DNA of 64,000 nucleotides from Acidobacteriota bacterium (lineage in GTDB: Bacteria > Acidobacteriota > Thermoanaerobaculia > UBA5066), in assembly GCA_029781975.1 (NCBI GenBank), contig JAKOVQ010000053.1, forward strand, positions 310,001-374,000, given 5' to 3'. Numbering within the stretch: the first letter of the stretch is position 1; every line of letters begins with the position of its first letter. Position numbers and translations under genes: made by a program. This document shows, in pieces, positions 51,077 through 58,631 of the stretch. The notes beneath the pieces were generated by a model, which worked only from the letters and a program-made list of their open reading frames with translations, was not told where the DNA came from and did not search any database.

Positions 51077-52108
51077 TCAGCCGAACTCGCGCTTCGGCGC
51101 CGCCTGCTCGGCTCCCACCCGCCCCGCCTCGATCTCGGCCCGGAAGTAGTTCTCGCCCCGGACGGGTCCGTCGGCGAGGCGGCGGAGGAGCGAGATCTGC
51201 CCGACGTGCGTGAACGCGTCGGCGATCGGCCCCTGGAAGAGCTTCTCGGGGTCGGCCGCGAGCGGCTCGCCGGACGCGAGGAAGGCGTCCAGCCGCGCGA
51301 GGCCGTCGAAGAAGCGGACGGTCCCCTGGTCCCACGGCAGGGCGGGGGAGTCCTCCCATCGCTTCTCGCCCCGCCCGAGCCAGATCGCCCAGTCGAGGAG
51401 ATCGCCGACGTGGGCGAGGATCTCGCCCGGCGTCCGCGTCCCCTCCCGGAGGCGGAACGACGCGAACCCCTCCGGGGCGCCCCGGAGAGCCTTTCCGCCG
51501 CGGTAGGCGAGCGTCGCGACCGTGTGGCGGAGGAGGGCGCGGCGCGAGGCGGGATCGCCGGCGGCGGCGCTCGCGGCGGCCTCCCGCCTCCGCTCCGCCA
51601 TCTCCGTGGCATCGGCGAGGAGCCGCCGCGACTCCAGGTGGGCCATCACGAGGCGGCCCAGGATCCGGAGCGCCTCCACCTGCCGGGGCTCGAGCCGGCG
51701 GGGAGTCCGGTCGATGACGCAGAGGGTCCCGATCGGGAGCCCCTCGGGGCTTCGGAGCGGCGCTCCCGCGTAGAACCGGATCCGGGGCTCCTCGAGGACG
51801 AGGGGGTTGTCGGAGAACCGCTGGTCCGCCGCGGCGTCGGGGACGACGAAGACGTCGCGCTGGAGGATCGCGTGGGCGCAGAAGGCGATGTCGCGCGTCG
51901 TCTCGGTCACGTTCAGGCCGACCTTCGACTTGAACCACTGCCGGTCCGAGTCGACGAGGCTCACCAGGGAGATGGGGGTCCCGCAGATCTCGGCCGCGAG
52001 GAGGGTCAGGTCGTCGAAGACCTGCTCGGCGCCCGTGTCGAGGACGCGGTAGAGGCGGAGGGCCTCCAGGCGGTCTCCCTCGTCCGGAGGGAGAGGGGCC
52101 GGGCTCAT
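51077..52108 (-). CDS. GAF domain fused to DinB-like domain
   Basis: 343 residues. Residues 10-165 are a GAF domain (QVFDDLTLLAAEICGTPISLVSLVDSDRQWFKS, then RFYAGAPLRSPEGLPIGTLCVID). After a short helix, residues 185-335 resemble a DinB four-helix bundle, with His in LAHVGDLLDW and TDAFTHVGQISLL-type positions (here ADAFTHVGQISLLRRL). DinB-fold proteins are often metal-dependent thiol-S-transferases. Output from a GAF sensor to a DinB domain is uncommon. The start lies 3 bp after the cupin stop. Confidence 0.75.
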   Translation of the reverse strand: MSPAPLPPDEGDRLEALRLYRVLDTGAEQVFDDLTLLAAEICGTPISLVSLVDSDRQWFKSKVGLNVTETTRDIAFCAHAILQRDVFVVPDAAADQRFSDNPLVLEEPRIRFYAGAPLRSPEGLPIGTLCVIDRTPRRLEPRQVEALRILGRLVMAHLESRRLLADATEMAERRREAAASAAAGDPASRRALLRHTVATLAYRGGKALRGAPEGFASFRLREGTRTPGEILAHVGDLLDWAIWLGRGEKRWEDSPALPWDQGTVRFFDGLARLDAFLASGEPLAADPEKLFQGPIADAFTHVGQISLLRRLADGPVRGENYFRAEIEAGRVGAEQAAPKREFG

Positions 52109-52110
52109 GG

Positions 52111-52524
52111 CTAGATCCGGACCCCCGTCGGCGCCGTGAAGCGGGGATCCAGGACGTTGCCGGTGTTGCGCGTGGCAGCGGGCTCGAAGACGACGACCTC
52201 GGCCCCCTCCTCGGACGCCGTCCGGTGCTCGACGCCCCTCGGCACCACGACGAGCTCGCCCGGCGACAGCTCCACGACGCCGTCGCGCAGCTCCACGCGC
52301 AGCCGGCCGCTGACGACCAGGAAGAGCTCGTCCTCGTCGTCGTGGCGGTGCCAGACGAACGCGCCCTCGATCCGGACGACCCGGACCTCCTGGCCGTTCA
52401 GCTCCGCGACGATCTTCGGGCGCCACGGCTCGTCGATTTTCGCCAGCTTCTCGGCGAGGTTGACCTTCGGGAGGGGAGGGGGGAGAGCCGGAAGGCCGTC
52501 CGGCGGCGCCGTTCTGGTGGACAC
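52111..52524 (-). CDS. Cupin domain protein
   Basis: 137 residues. Single cupin: FVWHRHDDEDELFLVVSGRLRVEL (motif 1, His-His-Glu type metal site) and PGELVVVPRGVEHRTASEEGAEVVVFEP (motif 2 with His). Small-molecule enzyme or sensor; substrate unknown. GTG start 52524, 4 nt after the preceding gene and 2 nt before the GAF-DinB gene, in a tight three-gene run. Confidence 0.88.
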   Translation of the reverse strand: MSTRTAPPDGLPALPPPLPKVNLAEKLAKIDEPWRPKIVAELNGQEVRVVRIEGAFVWHRHDDEDELFLVVSGRLRVELRDGVVELSPGELVVVPRGVEHRTASEEGAEVVVFEPAATRNTGNVLDPRFTAPTGVRI

Positions 52525-52528
52525 GTCT

Positions 52529-52879
52529 TCATTCCTCCACGGCGAGGAGCTCGCCGTAGCTGGTCACCGCCGCGATCTGCCGGCGGCAGCCGTGGTCCGT
52601 CGTCCGCCACTCCACGTAGAGGAGGACCCCGTGCGAGGGGAACTCGGGCTCCGCCAGGCCCTCCTCGCCGGCGTCCCACCCGCCCTCGGGCTCGGGCTCC
52701 CGGTTGAATCGGAGCGTCAGCTCCGCGTGCGGCTCGCAGAACGGGGCGAAGTAGTAGCCGCCGATCGACGCGCTGTCGAACGCGTCGAAGGCCACCCCGA
52801 GGGCCTCCTCGATCGCCGCGCGGACCTCCTCGATGTCGTCCGTCTCGAAGCCGTAGACCTCGACCCGCTCGCTGCTCAT
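52529..52879 (-). CDS. Conserved hypothetical protein
   Basis: 116 residues, soluble and strongly acidic (ETDDIEEVRAAIEEALGVAF, FNREPEPEGGWDAGEEGLAEP). I do not recognise a family. The amphipathic N-terminal half followed by strands around FAPFCEPHAELTLRFN and HGVLLYVEWRT suggests an alpha/beta fold. Codon use fits its neighbours, and the spacing to the cupin gene suggests cotranscription. Confidence 0.65.
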   Translation of the reverse strand: MSSERVEVYGFETDDIEEVRAAIEEALGVAFDAFDSASIGGYYFAPFCEPHAELTLRFNREPEPEGGWDAGEEGLAEPEFPSHGVLLYVEWRTTDHGCRRQIAAVTSYGELLAVEE

Positions 52880-52914
52880 CTCTCGTCTCGCGGCCCGTCC
52901 GGGACCCGCCTCGC

Positions 52915-53202
52915 TCAGGCCGCCGGCGGCTCCTGCGGGCCGTCCCCGGGACCCTCGACCCGCTCGATCACGATCGAGCACTTCACCACCAGGGCGGCCA
53001 GGGCGCCGACGGCGGCCCACACCGGCAGGAGCGCCGCCCCCGCGACCCCGAGGAGGAGCGGGATCTCGAGGAGGGTCACCCCCTCCTGGTTCCGGACGCT
53101 GATCCGCCGGACGTTCCCTTCCCGCACCAGCTCCTTGACGGAGGAGAGGAGCGAATCGCCGGTGACGTGTACTTCCTCGACCCGGACCTTCTCGTCGCTC
53201 AT
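52915..53202 (-). CDS. DUF4342 domain-containing protein
   Basis: 95 residues. VKELVREGNVRRISVRNQEGVTLLEIPLL followed by one membrane helix (VAGAALLPVWAAVGALAALVV) and KCSIVIER is the DUF4342 pattern. Function unknown; the C-terminal strand follows the membrane segment. Start has GGAGG 4 nt upstream. Confidence 0.8.
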   Translation of the reverse strand: MSDEKVRVEEVHVTGDSLLSSVKELVREGNVRRISVRNQEGVTLLEIPLLLGVAGAALLPVWAAVGALAALVVKCSIVIERVEGPGDGPQEPPAA

Positions 53203-53297
53203 GCGCCCTCCAGGGGACGCGCGCGCCTCCTCGCCCGTCCCTCGACCTCGCGATCCAGCCTAGCACCGTTCGGCCGGCGGACGGGCAGGGTCGCGCG

Positions 53298-53865
53298 TCA
53301 GCGGCGGCTCGTGCGCGCGCTGCGCGCCCCGAGGAGCGCGACGCCCGCGGTCGCGAGGAGGGCGGCCGCCGCCGTCAGAACGAAGCCCACGGTCGATCCG
53401 GCGAGGACGAAGAGGAGCGTCGCCTGCAGGAGGGGAAGGAGAGAGCAGAGGATGACCGCGACGGGCCGGCCCCGCTCCTCGGCGACCGGCGCGTACGCGG
53501 AGGGGAAGGAGAGAGCAGAGGATGACCGCGACGGAGGAGACGCTTCCGGGGCGGAACGCGGCGAGCGCGAGCAGGAGGGCGACGACGGTGTCCTGGAGCG
53601 AGACGCCGAGCCAGAGGGCCCGGAGGGAGCTCTTCAGCTCCGGCACCAGGCTGCTGTTGGCGAGCGCGAGGACGGTGGTGGAGTAGGTGACGACCTGCGC
53701 CACCGCGGCCAGGAGGAGCGTCGCGGCGGCAGCCATCAGGAGCGTCGCGCCCACCGGGCGACGGGGCCCCGGGGCCCGGGGGGCCGGCAGCGGGGTGGAC
53801 GGCCCGGGGCCGGGAGCCTGGGGGGCGGGGGGAGGGGCCCCGGGCGGCGTCGAGGTCGCGCTCAT
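53298..53865 (-). pseudogene. Four-helix membrane protein frameshifted by a 70-bp insertion
   Basis: Starting at ATG 53865, a Pro-rich N-terminus leads into membrane helices (GATLLMAAAATLLLAAVAQVV and SLQDTVVALLLALAAF). After ILCSLLPL the frame runs into Arg-rich low-complexity sequence and ends at 53260 (201 residues). If the 70 bp between the two 36-nt repeat copies is removed, the frame continues LLQATLLFVLAGSTVGFVL...GARSARTSRR and stops at 53298. That gives a clean 165-residue protein with four helices. The gene is therefore broken in this sequence, or the insertion is an assembly error. Family not recognised. Confidence 0.7.
53429..53534. repeat. 36-nt direct repeat flanking a 34-nt spacer
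   Basis: Positions 53429-53464 and 53499-53534 are identical (core GGAGGGGAAGGAGAGAGCAG). The offset is 70 bp, not a multiple of three. The spacer 53465-53498 has no obvious second copy in the window. Confidence 0.95.
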
Positions 53866-53874
53866 CGAGCGACG

Positions 53875-53880
53875 ATTATG
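53875..53880 (-). promoter_or_regulatory. -10 box of the broken membrane-protein gene
   Basis: Reads CATAAT on the minus strand, 9 nt before ATG 53865. Confidence 0.35.
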
Positions 53881-53957
53881 GAACGGGTCCCTCGCCCTCC
53901 CGTCCTCCGAAAGGAGAGGGGCGTCGAGCGGGAGCCGCTGGCGGCCCCGGAGCGTCC

Positions 53958-54401
53958 CTAGGCGGCCGCCTTCCCGAGGACGAAGGAGAGGAGGAGGATG
54001 GCGAAGACGGTCACCGTGATCAGCGTGTAGAGGCGGTCCTTCTGGACGACGAAGACGGCCACGGACACCCCCACGCGGACCACGGGGGTCAGGATCAGGA
54101 GGAGGAGGCCGAGGGAGACGAACGCCTGTCCGCGCAGCGCCCGCACGCCGCGCAGGGTCCCCTCCACCGAGCTCGGGAACGCGGCGCCGGGCCGCGTCAG
54201 CCGCGCGAGGGCCGTGCTCGAGGTGAGGTAGTCGGGGTGGTGCAGGAACGTCAGGACGGTTCCGGCCACGATCGCGGCGAGGCTCGCGAGGACGCCCGCG
54301 CGGAGGACGGTGCTGATGAGGAGCTCCGCCCGGAGGACGCGCTCCTCGGTCTCGGCCGGGGCCGCGACGGCCGGACCCTGCGGCGCGTCGGGCCCGGTCA
54401 T
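53958..54401 (-). CDS. DUF1634 domain-containing membrane protein
   Basis: 147 residues, three membrane helices. LRAELLISTVLRAGVLASLAAIVAGTVLTF and the closing FVVQKDRLYTLITVTVFAILLLSFVLGKA match DUF1634. The gene nearly always accompanies a TauE/SafE permease, as here: the starts and stops overlap as ATGA. It probably is an accessory subunit of that exporter. Confidence 0.85.
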   Translation of the reverse strand: MTGPDAPQGPAVAAPAETEERVLRAELLISTVLRAGVLASLAAIVAGTVLTFLHHPDYLTSSTALARLTRPGAAFPSSVEGTLRGVRALRGQAFVSLGLLLLILTPVVRVGVSVAVFVVQKDRLYTLITVTVFAILLLSFVLGKAAA

Positions 54402-55237
54402 CCGAGGATCCCCTTCAGGAGCATCTGGGCGGACACGTAGAGGAGGACCGCGACGAAGACGGCGCGGATCACCTTTCCCTTCAGCTGTCCCAGGAGCCGG
54501 GAGCCGATCGTCGCCCCCACCAGGACTCCGGCGGCGACGGGGGCCGCGACGAACGGGTCGATGTCCCCCCGGTTGAAGTAGAGCCCGGCGCTCGCGGCGG
54601 CGGTCACCCCGATCATGAAGTTGCTCGTCGCGCTCGAGACCTTGATCGGGAGCCGCATCGCCAGGTCCATGGCCGGCACCTTCAGGGCCCCCGAGCCGAT
54701 CCCGAGGAGGCCGCTCACGATTCCCGCGACGTACATCAGGCCCAGGCCGATGCGGGTCCCGACCACGCGGTAGCGGACCTCGACTCCGAGCGCCTGGTCG
54801 TGGTAGCTCCCGTGCAGGCGCAGCCGGTCGGCCCAGGGGGCCGGACGGTCGTCGCCCCCCGACAGGAGCCGGCGCTCGCGGAGCATCATCAGCGCCGAGT
54901 AGCCCATGACCACCCCGAAGATGACGTGGAGCCACCGGCCCCCGATCCGCCCGGCCAGGTAGCCGCCCGTCAGCGCGCCGAGCGTCGTCGCCATCTCGAG
55001 CACCATCGCCACCCTCAGGTTCGTCATCCGCTCTCGGACGTACGCGGCCGCGGCCCCGCTCGAGGTGGCGATGACCGAGACGATCGACGCGCCGATGGCG
55101 TACCGGATGTCGATCTTCAGGAGGAGGGTGAGCGCCGGGATGACGATCAGCCCTCCCCCGAGGCCGAGGAGCGACCCGAGGACGCCGGCCACGAGCGAGA
55201 CGCCGAAGCAGACGGCGACGAACTCGATCGGCGTCAT
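54398..55237 (-). CDS. TauE/SafE-family sulfite/anion exporter
   Basis: 279 residues, about eight helices. GSLLGLGGGLIVIPALTLL near the N-terminus and GLLGIGSGALKVPAMDLAMRLPIKVSSATSNFMIG in the second repeat are the paired TauE signatures. These proteins export sulfite, sulfoacetate or related small anions. First gene of a two-gene unit with DUF1634. Confidence 0.9.
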   Translation of the reverse strand: MTPIEFVAVCFGVSLVAGVLGSLLGLGGGLIVIPALTLLLKIDIRYAIGASIVSVIATSSGAAAAYVRERMTNLRVAMVLEMATTLGALTGGYLAGRIGGRWLHVIFGVVMGYSALMMLRERRLLSGGDDRPAPWADRLRLHGSYHDQALGVEVRYRVVGTRIGLGLMYVAGIVSGLLGIGSGALKVPAMDLAMRLPIKVSSATSNFMIGVTAAASAGLYFNRGDIDPFVAAPVAAGVLVGATIGSRLLGQLKGKVIRAVFVAVLLYVSAQMLLKGILG

Positions 55238-55378
55238 CGGGTTCCCGTCTCCCGACCCCGCGCGTCCGCTACGGGCAGGGGGAGAGGGAGGCAGACCTCG
55301 GTCGTCGGAATCCCGGGATGGTGGGTACGCAACCCTTCGAGGCCCCCCGGGCGGAGCAGGCGCCCCGCCCCGTCCGCG

Positions 55379-55579
55379 TCAGGCCTGGCTTTCGCCGCCG
55401 TCCCCGTTGGCCTCGTCGGCCTGCACGTCGTCCGGGAAGGGCTCGACGGGGCCGATCTCCGGTCCCGATCCGGGCGGAGCGTTCTTCTTGTCGAGCTTCC
55501 GCTGGAGCTTCTCTTCTCTCTTCTGCTTCTTCGCGAGCTCGCGGAGCCGCTTTCCATGCGAGTAGTTCTGTCTTCCCAC
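55379..55579 (-). CDS. Small basic conserved protein
   Basis: 66 residues. The N-terminus MGRQNYSHGKRLRELAKKQKREEKLQRK is a Lys/Arg/Glu-rich helix of a kind repeatedly seen in short unnamed bacterial proteins that start with a tyrosine or phenylalanine followed by a KRxRELAKxxKREEK run. The C-terminal half is acidic and disordered. Nucleic-acid or ribosome association is a guess. GTG start with AAGGCGG upstream. Confidence 0.65.
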   Translation of the reverse strand: MGRQNYSHGKRLRELAKKQKREEKLQRKLDKKNAPPGSGPEIGPVEPFPDDVQADEANGDGGESQA

Positions 55580-55935
55580 GTGCCGCCTTTTCGAGCCGAA
55601 CGCTTCGCGCTGACGTCCTCTTGGCGGCCAGCTCGAAGCGTCGCTCCGATGGTGTCGGAGCGGAGGCTACCACGCCCGGGCGCCGGCCGCTCCGGCCGGC
55701 TTTCCCGGGGGGCCCCGCCACCGGCCGCCCGGGCCCAGGGCCGGACGGGAGTCGCCGCCCCGTCCCCGACGACGGTCGTCCAGGGACGGACGCGCCATCT
55801 CGAGACGAGGCCGTGGCGGACACAGGGGGCGGCCTCCGCGAACGCCTCGGCCGCGAAAGGCGCGGCCCGGGAGACCCTCCGGGCTCCCGGGCTCGAGGAG
55901 TCCATGGAGCGTCGCCCCGGCCTCCGGGCGGCACG
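55580..55935. other. Intergenic region with two inverted repeats
   Basis: 356 bp, very GC-rich, with no supported gene. It holds an 8-bp perfect hairpin CGCTCCGA-tggtg-TCGGAGCG (55642-55662) and a palindromic cluster GTCCC...GACGACGGTCGTC...GGGAC (55762-55787). The second may end the papain-like gene transcript on the minus strand. Confidence 0.5.
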
Positions 55936-56763
55936 CTACCGGAAGTGGCGGATCTGGAAGTAGTCGCTCGAGACCTGCATGAACGCCCCCTCGTACTTCG
56001 CGAGGAACGTCCGGAAGGACTCCTGGTACTGCCTTCCGCCGGCGGGGTCGATGATGTGCATCACCGTGTGGTCCACGCTCCCGTCGCCCGACATCGCCTC
56101 GATGATCCTCGAGTGGAGCCCGGCGCCCGGCCCGATGGAGTTGAGCGTCCCGACCCAGAGGAGCCCCTTGTCCCTGAGCAGCCGGACCCACCCTTCGATC
56201 GTCAGGTTCATCATCGGCTCGTACTCCATCTGCGCCGCCGTGATGAACGGGCCGAACTCGTCGGGGGGCAGCCCCCTGTTGTTGTCGACCATCACGCCGT
56301 ACTTCTCGTCGACGGCGGCGGCGGCGGGCCGGATCCCGATCGAGACCTGGAACTTCCACGACCTCATCATCGCGTGGACCGTCGCCCAGCAGACCATCGA
56401 GGTCGGCTGGGCCAGGATCACGCGCAGGCCGGGCACCGTGTAGGGGACTCCGCTCGCCGCGGAGTGCGGGAGCGGAAGGAGCGTGTCCAGCCTGGTCATG
56501 GTGTTCGTCCCCACGACCCCGTCCTGGCCGAGCCCCTCCTTCCTCTGGAACGCGCGGACCGCCGTGCTCGTCTCGTTCCCGTAGATCCCGTCCGGGACGC
56601 CGAAGCGCCGGGTCGACACCGGCAGGTCGTAGCCGAGGTCGATCAGCCCCTGCTGGACCGCGGCGACTCCCGGTCCGACCGCCCCGGACCTCATCGGCGG
56701 GTTGTTCGAGGCAGCGTTCTGGCACTGCTGGATCGATGCGAAGCGCGGCGAAGACAACGCCAT
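55936..56763 (-). CDS. Peptidoglycan-binding domain plus papain-like (C70) cysteine protease
   Basis: 275 residues. Residues 25-95 are a PG_binding_1 domain (AVQQGLIDLGYDLPVSTRRFGVPDG, YGNETSTAVRAFQRKEGLGQDGVVG). Residues 115-270 are a papain-like fold of the AvrRpt2 type: catalytic Cys in QPTSMVCWATVHAMM, His in VDHTVMHIIDPAGG. The Gln two turns before the Cys could be the oxyanion Gln. No signal peptide is evident, so secretion would need a specialised system. ATG has GAGGAGGA upstream and a TAGAAT box 60 nt before. Could be a toxin or effector; no immunity gene is obvious. Confidence 0.8.
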   Translation of the reverse strand: MALSSPRFASIQQCQNAASNNPPMRSGAVGPGVAAVQQGLIDLGYDLPVSTRRFGVPDGIYGNETSTAVRAFQRKEGLGQDGVVGTNTMTRLDTLLPLPHSAASGVPYTVPGLRVILAQPTSMVCWATVHAMMRSWKFQVSIGIRPAAAAVDEKYGVMVDNNRGLPPDEFGPFITAAQMEYEPMMNLTIEGWVRLLRDKGLLWVGTLNSIGPGAGLHSRIIEAMSGDGSVDHTVMHIIDPAGGRQYQESFRTFLAKYEGAFMQVSSDYFQIRHFR

Positions 56764-56826
56764 GGAGTCCTCCTCTTCGCACCTCGGGCCGGAGGGCGAG
56801 CCCCGTCTGCCTGGGGTTTTGGCGGG

Positions 56827-56832
56827 ATTCTA
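56827..56832 (-). promoter_or_regulatory. -10 box of the papain-like protease gene
   Basis: Reads TAGAAT on the minus strand, about 63 nt before the ATG, with a strong ribosome-binding site between. Confidence 0.45.
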
Positions 56833-56942
56833 GCGGGTCCGCCCGGCGAGACGGGGGAACGGAGGCTCGGCCGGACGGTGAAGGGCGAGGACCCCGCGAC
56901 TGTCACGTCCGAAAGCGGCCGCCGCCCGACGGCGGGCCGACC

Positions 56943-56948
56943 TACCTT
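56943..56948 (+). promoter_or_regulatory. -10 box for leaderless DUF1203 transcript
   Basis: TACCTT, 6 nt before ATG 56955; no Shine-Dalgarno sequence. Confidence 0.4.
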
Positions 56949-56954
56949 CCGGGC

Positions 56955-57446
56955 ATGACGAACCACCGCTTCCGCGTCTCCCCCCTCCCCCCGGACATCG
57001 TGAGACAGGCCCGCCGCTCCCGGACCGACGCCTTCGGGAACGACCTGGTGGAGCGGCGCGACGACGACAGGCACCAGTGCCGGAGCTGCCTCCGCCTCAC
57101 GGAGCCGGGGGAGCCGTACCTCGCGCTCGCGCATCGGCCGTTCCCCACGGCTCACCCGTTCGCCGAGACCGGCCCGATCTACGTTCACGCCCGCGCGTGC
57201 GCCCCGTATTCCGACAGCCACGAGTACCCGGCGAAGTTCCCGCGGCAGGAGGTCGTCCTCCGGGCCTACGGGTCGAACGACGAGATCACGGACGCCCGGT
57301 TCGTGGGGGAGCGGCGCGTGGAGGAGGTGATCGGGGAGCTCCTGGACGACGGCCGGAACGCGTACCTGCACGCGCGCAACTCCACCTACGGGTGCTTCAT
57401 GTTCCGGATCGACCGGGCGGCCGACGGGGCCGAGCCGGCCCGGTGA
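56955..57446 (+). CDS. DUF1203 domain-containing protein
   Basis: 163 residues. The family pattern is clear: FRVSPLPPDIV, HQCRSCLRLTEPGEPYLALAHRPF (Cys pair), HPFAETGPIYVHARAC, and the C-terminal VHARNSTYGCFMFRIDR-like end. Function unknown; conserved Cys residues could bind metal. It is the only plus-strand gene between 46.2 and 64 kb. ATG 56955 chosen over an earlier in-frame ATG because the domain begins here and the TACCTT box is correctly placed. Confidence 0.85.
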   Translation: MTNHRFRVSPLPPDIVRQARRSRTDAFGNDLVERRDDDRHQCRSCLRLTEPGEPYLALAHRPFPTAHPFAETGPIYVHARACAPYSDSHEYPAKFPRQEVVLRAYGSNDEITDARFVGERRVEEVIGELLDDGRNAYLHARNSTYGCFMFRIDRAADGAEPAR

Positions 57447-57537
57447 GGACCGGCCCGAGGTCGTCAGCGGGTCGGAGGGAGGGCCGCGGAGCCGACGTTC
57501 GGTGGGGATCCGGCTCCGCTCGTGAGCCTGCCCGCCT

Positions 57538-58032
57538 CTAGGACCCGCCCTGGACCGGCGGCCAGGCGCCGAGGAGCCGGCGGACGACCACGAGCTCGCC
57601 CAGGTGGAACGCGTTGTGGTCGGCGACCAGGAGGAGCTCGCGAAGGTACGTCTGTCCCTCGCCGTGGGGAATCGTCGCGAACAGGTCGACTTCCGGGTCC
57701 CCTGCCAGTCGCTCCAGCGCGAGGCGGTCGTCGCGGAACGCCGCGACGCTCGCCTCCCACGCGCCCGGCGCCGGGGGTCCGGGCGTCGGGGGCCAGTAGT
57801 CCGCTGGCCAGCTCGGCGCGGAGTAGGAGGGGTCCCGGCAGAAGTCGAGGATGTCCCTCTGGGCGATCCGGAGGTGCTCGAGGAGCTCCCAGGGTGAATA
57901 GGGAAGGCCCGCGGGCTTCACGCCGAGGAGGTCCGGGGGGATGTTCGCGACCACGGCGTCGAAGCCGACGTGCGCATCCTTCCAGTCGAGGAGCGTGATC
58001 AGGTGCTTGCGGAGCGAGCGCGTGTCGTCCAT
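57538..58032 (-). CDS. DinB family protein
   Basis: 164 residues. Four-helix bundle with the metal-site histidines in WKDAHVGFD, LLEHLRIAQRDIL and DHNAFHLGELVVVRR. DinB proteins act as bacillithiol- or other thiol-dependent transferases, or remain unassigned. ATG preceded by AAGGAGA. Unrelated in sequence detail to the GAF-DinB fusion at 51-52 kb. Confidence 0.87.
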   Translation of the reverse strand: MDDTRSLRKHLITLLDWKDAHVGFDAVVANIPPDLLGVKPAGLPYSPWELLEHLRIAQRDILDFCRDPSYSAPSWPADYWPPTPGPPAPGAWEASVAAFRDDRLALERLAGDPEVDLFATIPHGEGQTYLRELLLVADHNAFHLGELVVVRRLLGAWPPVQGGS

Positions 58033-58142
58033 CCGCGTCTCCTTCTCTGCGGCCGTGTCCGGAAGCCCTCCTCGACGGGACTCGGAAGGGCGGGAACGGC
58101 TCCAACCGGCCTCGCGGAATGGTCCGGGCCGGCTCGGGGTGG

Positions 58143-58553
58143 CTAGGGGCCCCCGCCGGCCCTCGCGTGGAGCCGCCGGGCGAACAGCAGGGCAAAGAAC
58201 GAGCCGAGGGTGGCGGCGAGGATCCCGGTGGCGAGGCTGAGAACGGGGAGGACGTCCAGGGCCGCGGGCCCGAGGCGGAGGTAAGCGAGCGCGGCCGTGA
58301 GGACGACGAAGGCCAGGGAGGCGGGCCAGACGATCCGGACCGCGTCCCGGGAGCGCTCCGCCAGGGTGGGAGTCCCGCGGTCGGGCGGGTGCTGGCGGCG
58401 CATGGCCGGGAGGAGAACCAGGGGGAACGCGAGGACCGCGAAGGCGGAGCCGAAGAGGCTCATCCCCCGCGGCCCCGCGAAGGCGAGGTTCCCGGCCGTC
58501 GAGAAGGCGAAGAGGGCGAGACCCAGCAACAGGCCGTCGAGACGCTCACGCAT
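58143..58553 (-). CDS. Four-helix membrane protein, hypothetical
   Basis: 136 residues with four hydrophobic helices (LLLGLALFAFSTAGNLAFAG, MSLFGSAFAVLAFPLVLLPA, IVWPASLAFVVLTAALAYL, VLPVLSLATGILAATLGSFFALLF). No family recognised. Ends 110 bp after the DinB start; probably independent. Confidence 0.6.
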   Translation of the reverse strand: MRERLDGLLLGLALFAFSTAGNLAFAGPRGMSLFGSAFAVLAFPLVLLPAMRRQHPPDRGTPTLAERSRDAVRIVWPASLAFVVLTAALAYLRLGPAALDVLPVLSLATGILAATLGSFFALLFARRLHARAGGGP

Positions 58554-58631
58554 GACGGGTACGGCCGAGAGGATAGCGCGGGCGCGGGCCGGAAGGCCGC
58601 CCGCCCGTGGCCCCGGGGCCGGAGGCGCGGC

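Noticed and set aside
53260-53865. Intact 201-residue protein as currently readable
   Set aside because: Its C-terminal third is Arg-rich low-complexity sequence, whereas removing the 70-bp repeat insertion restores a coherent membrane protein.
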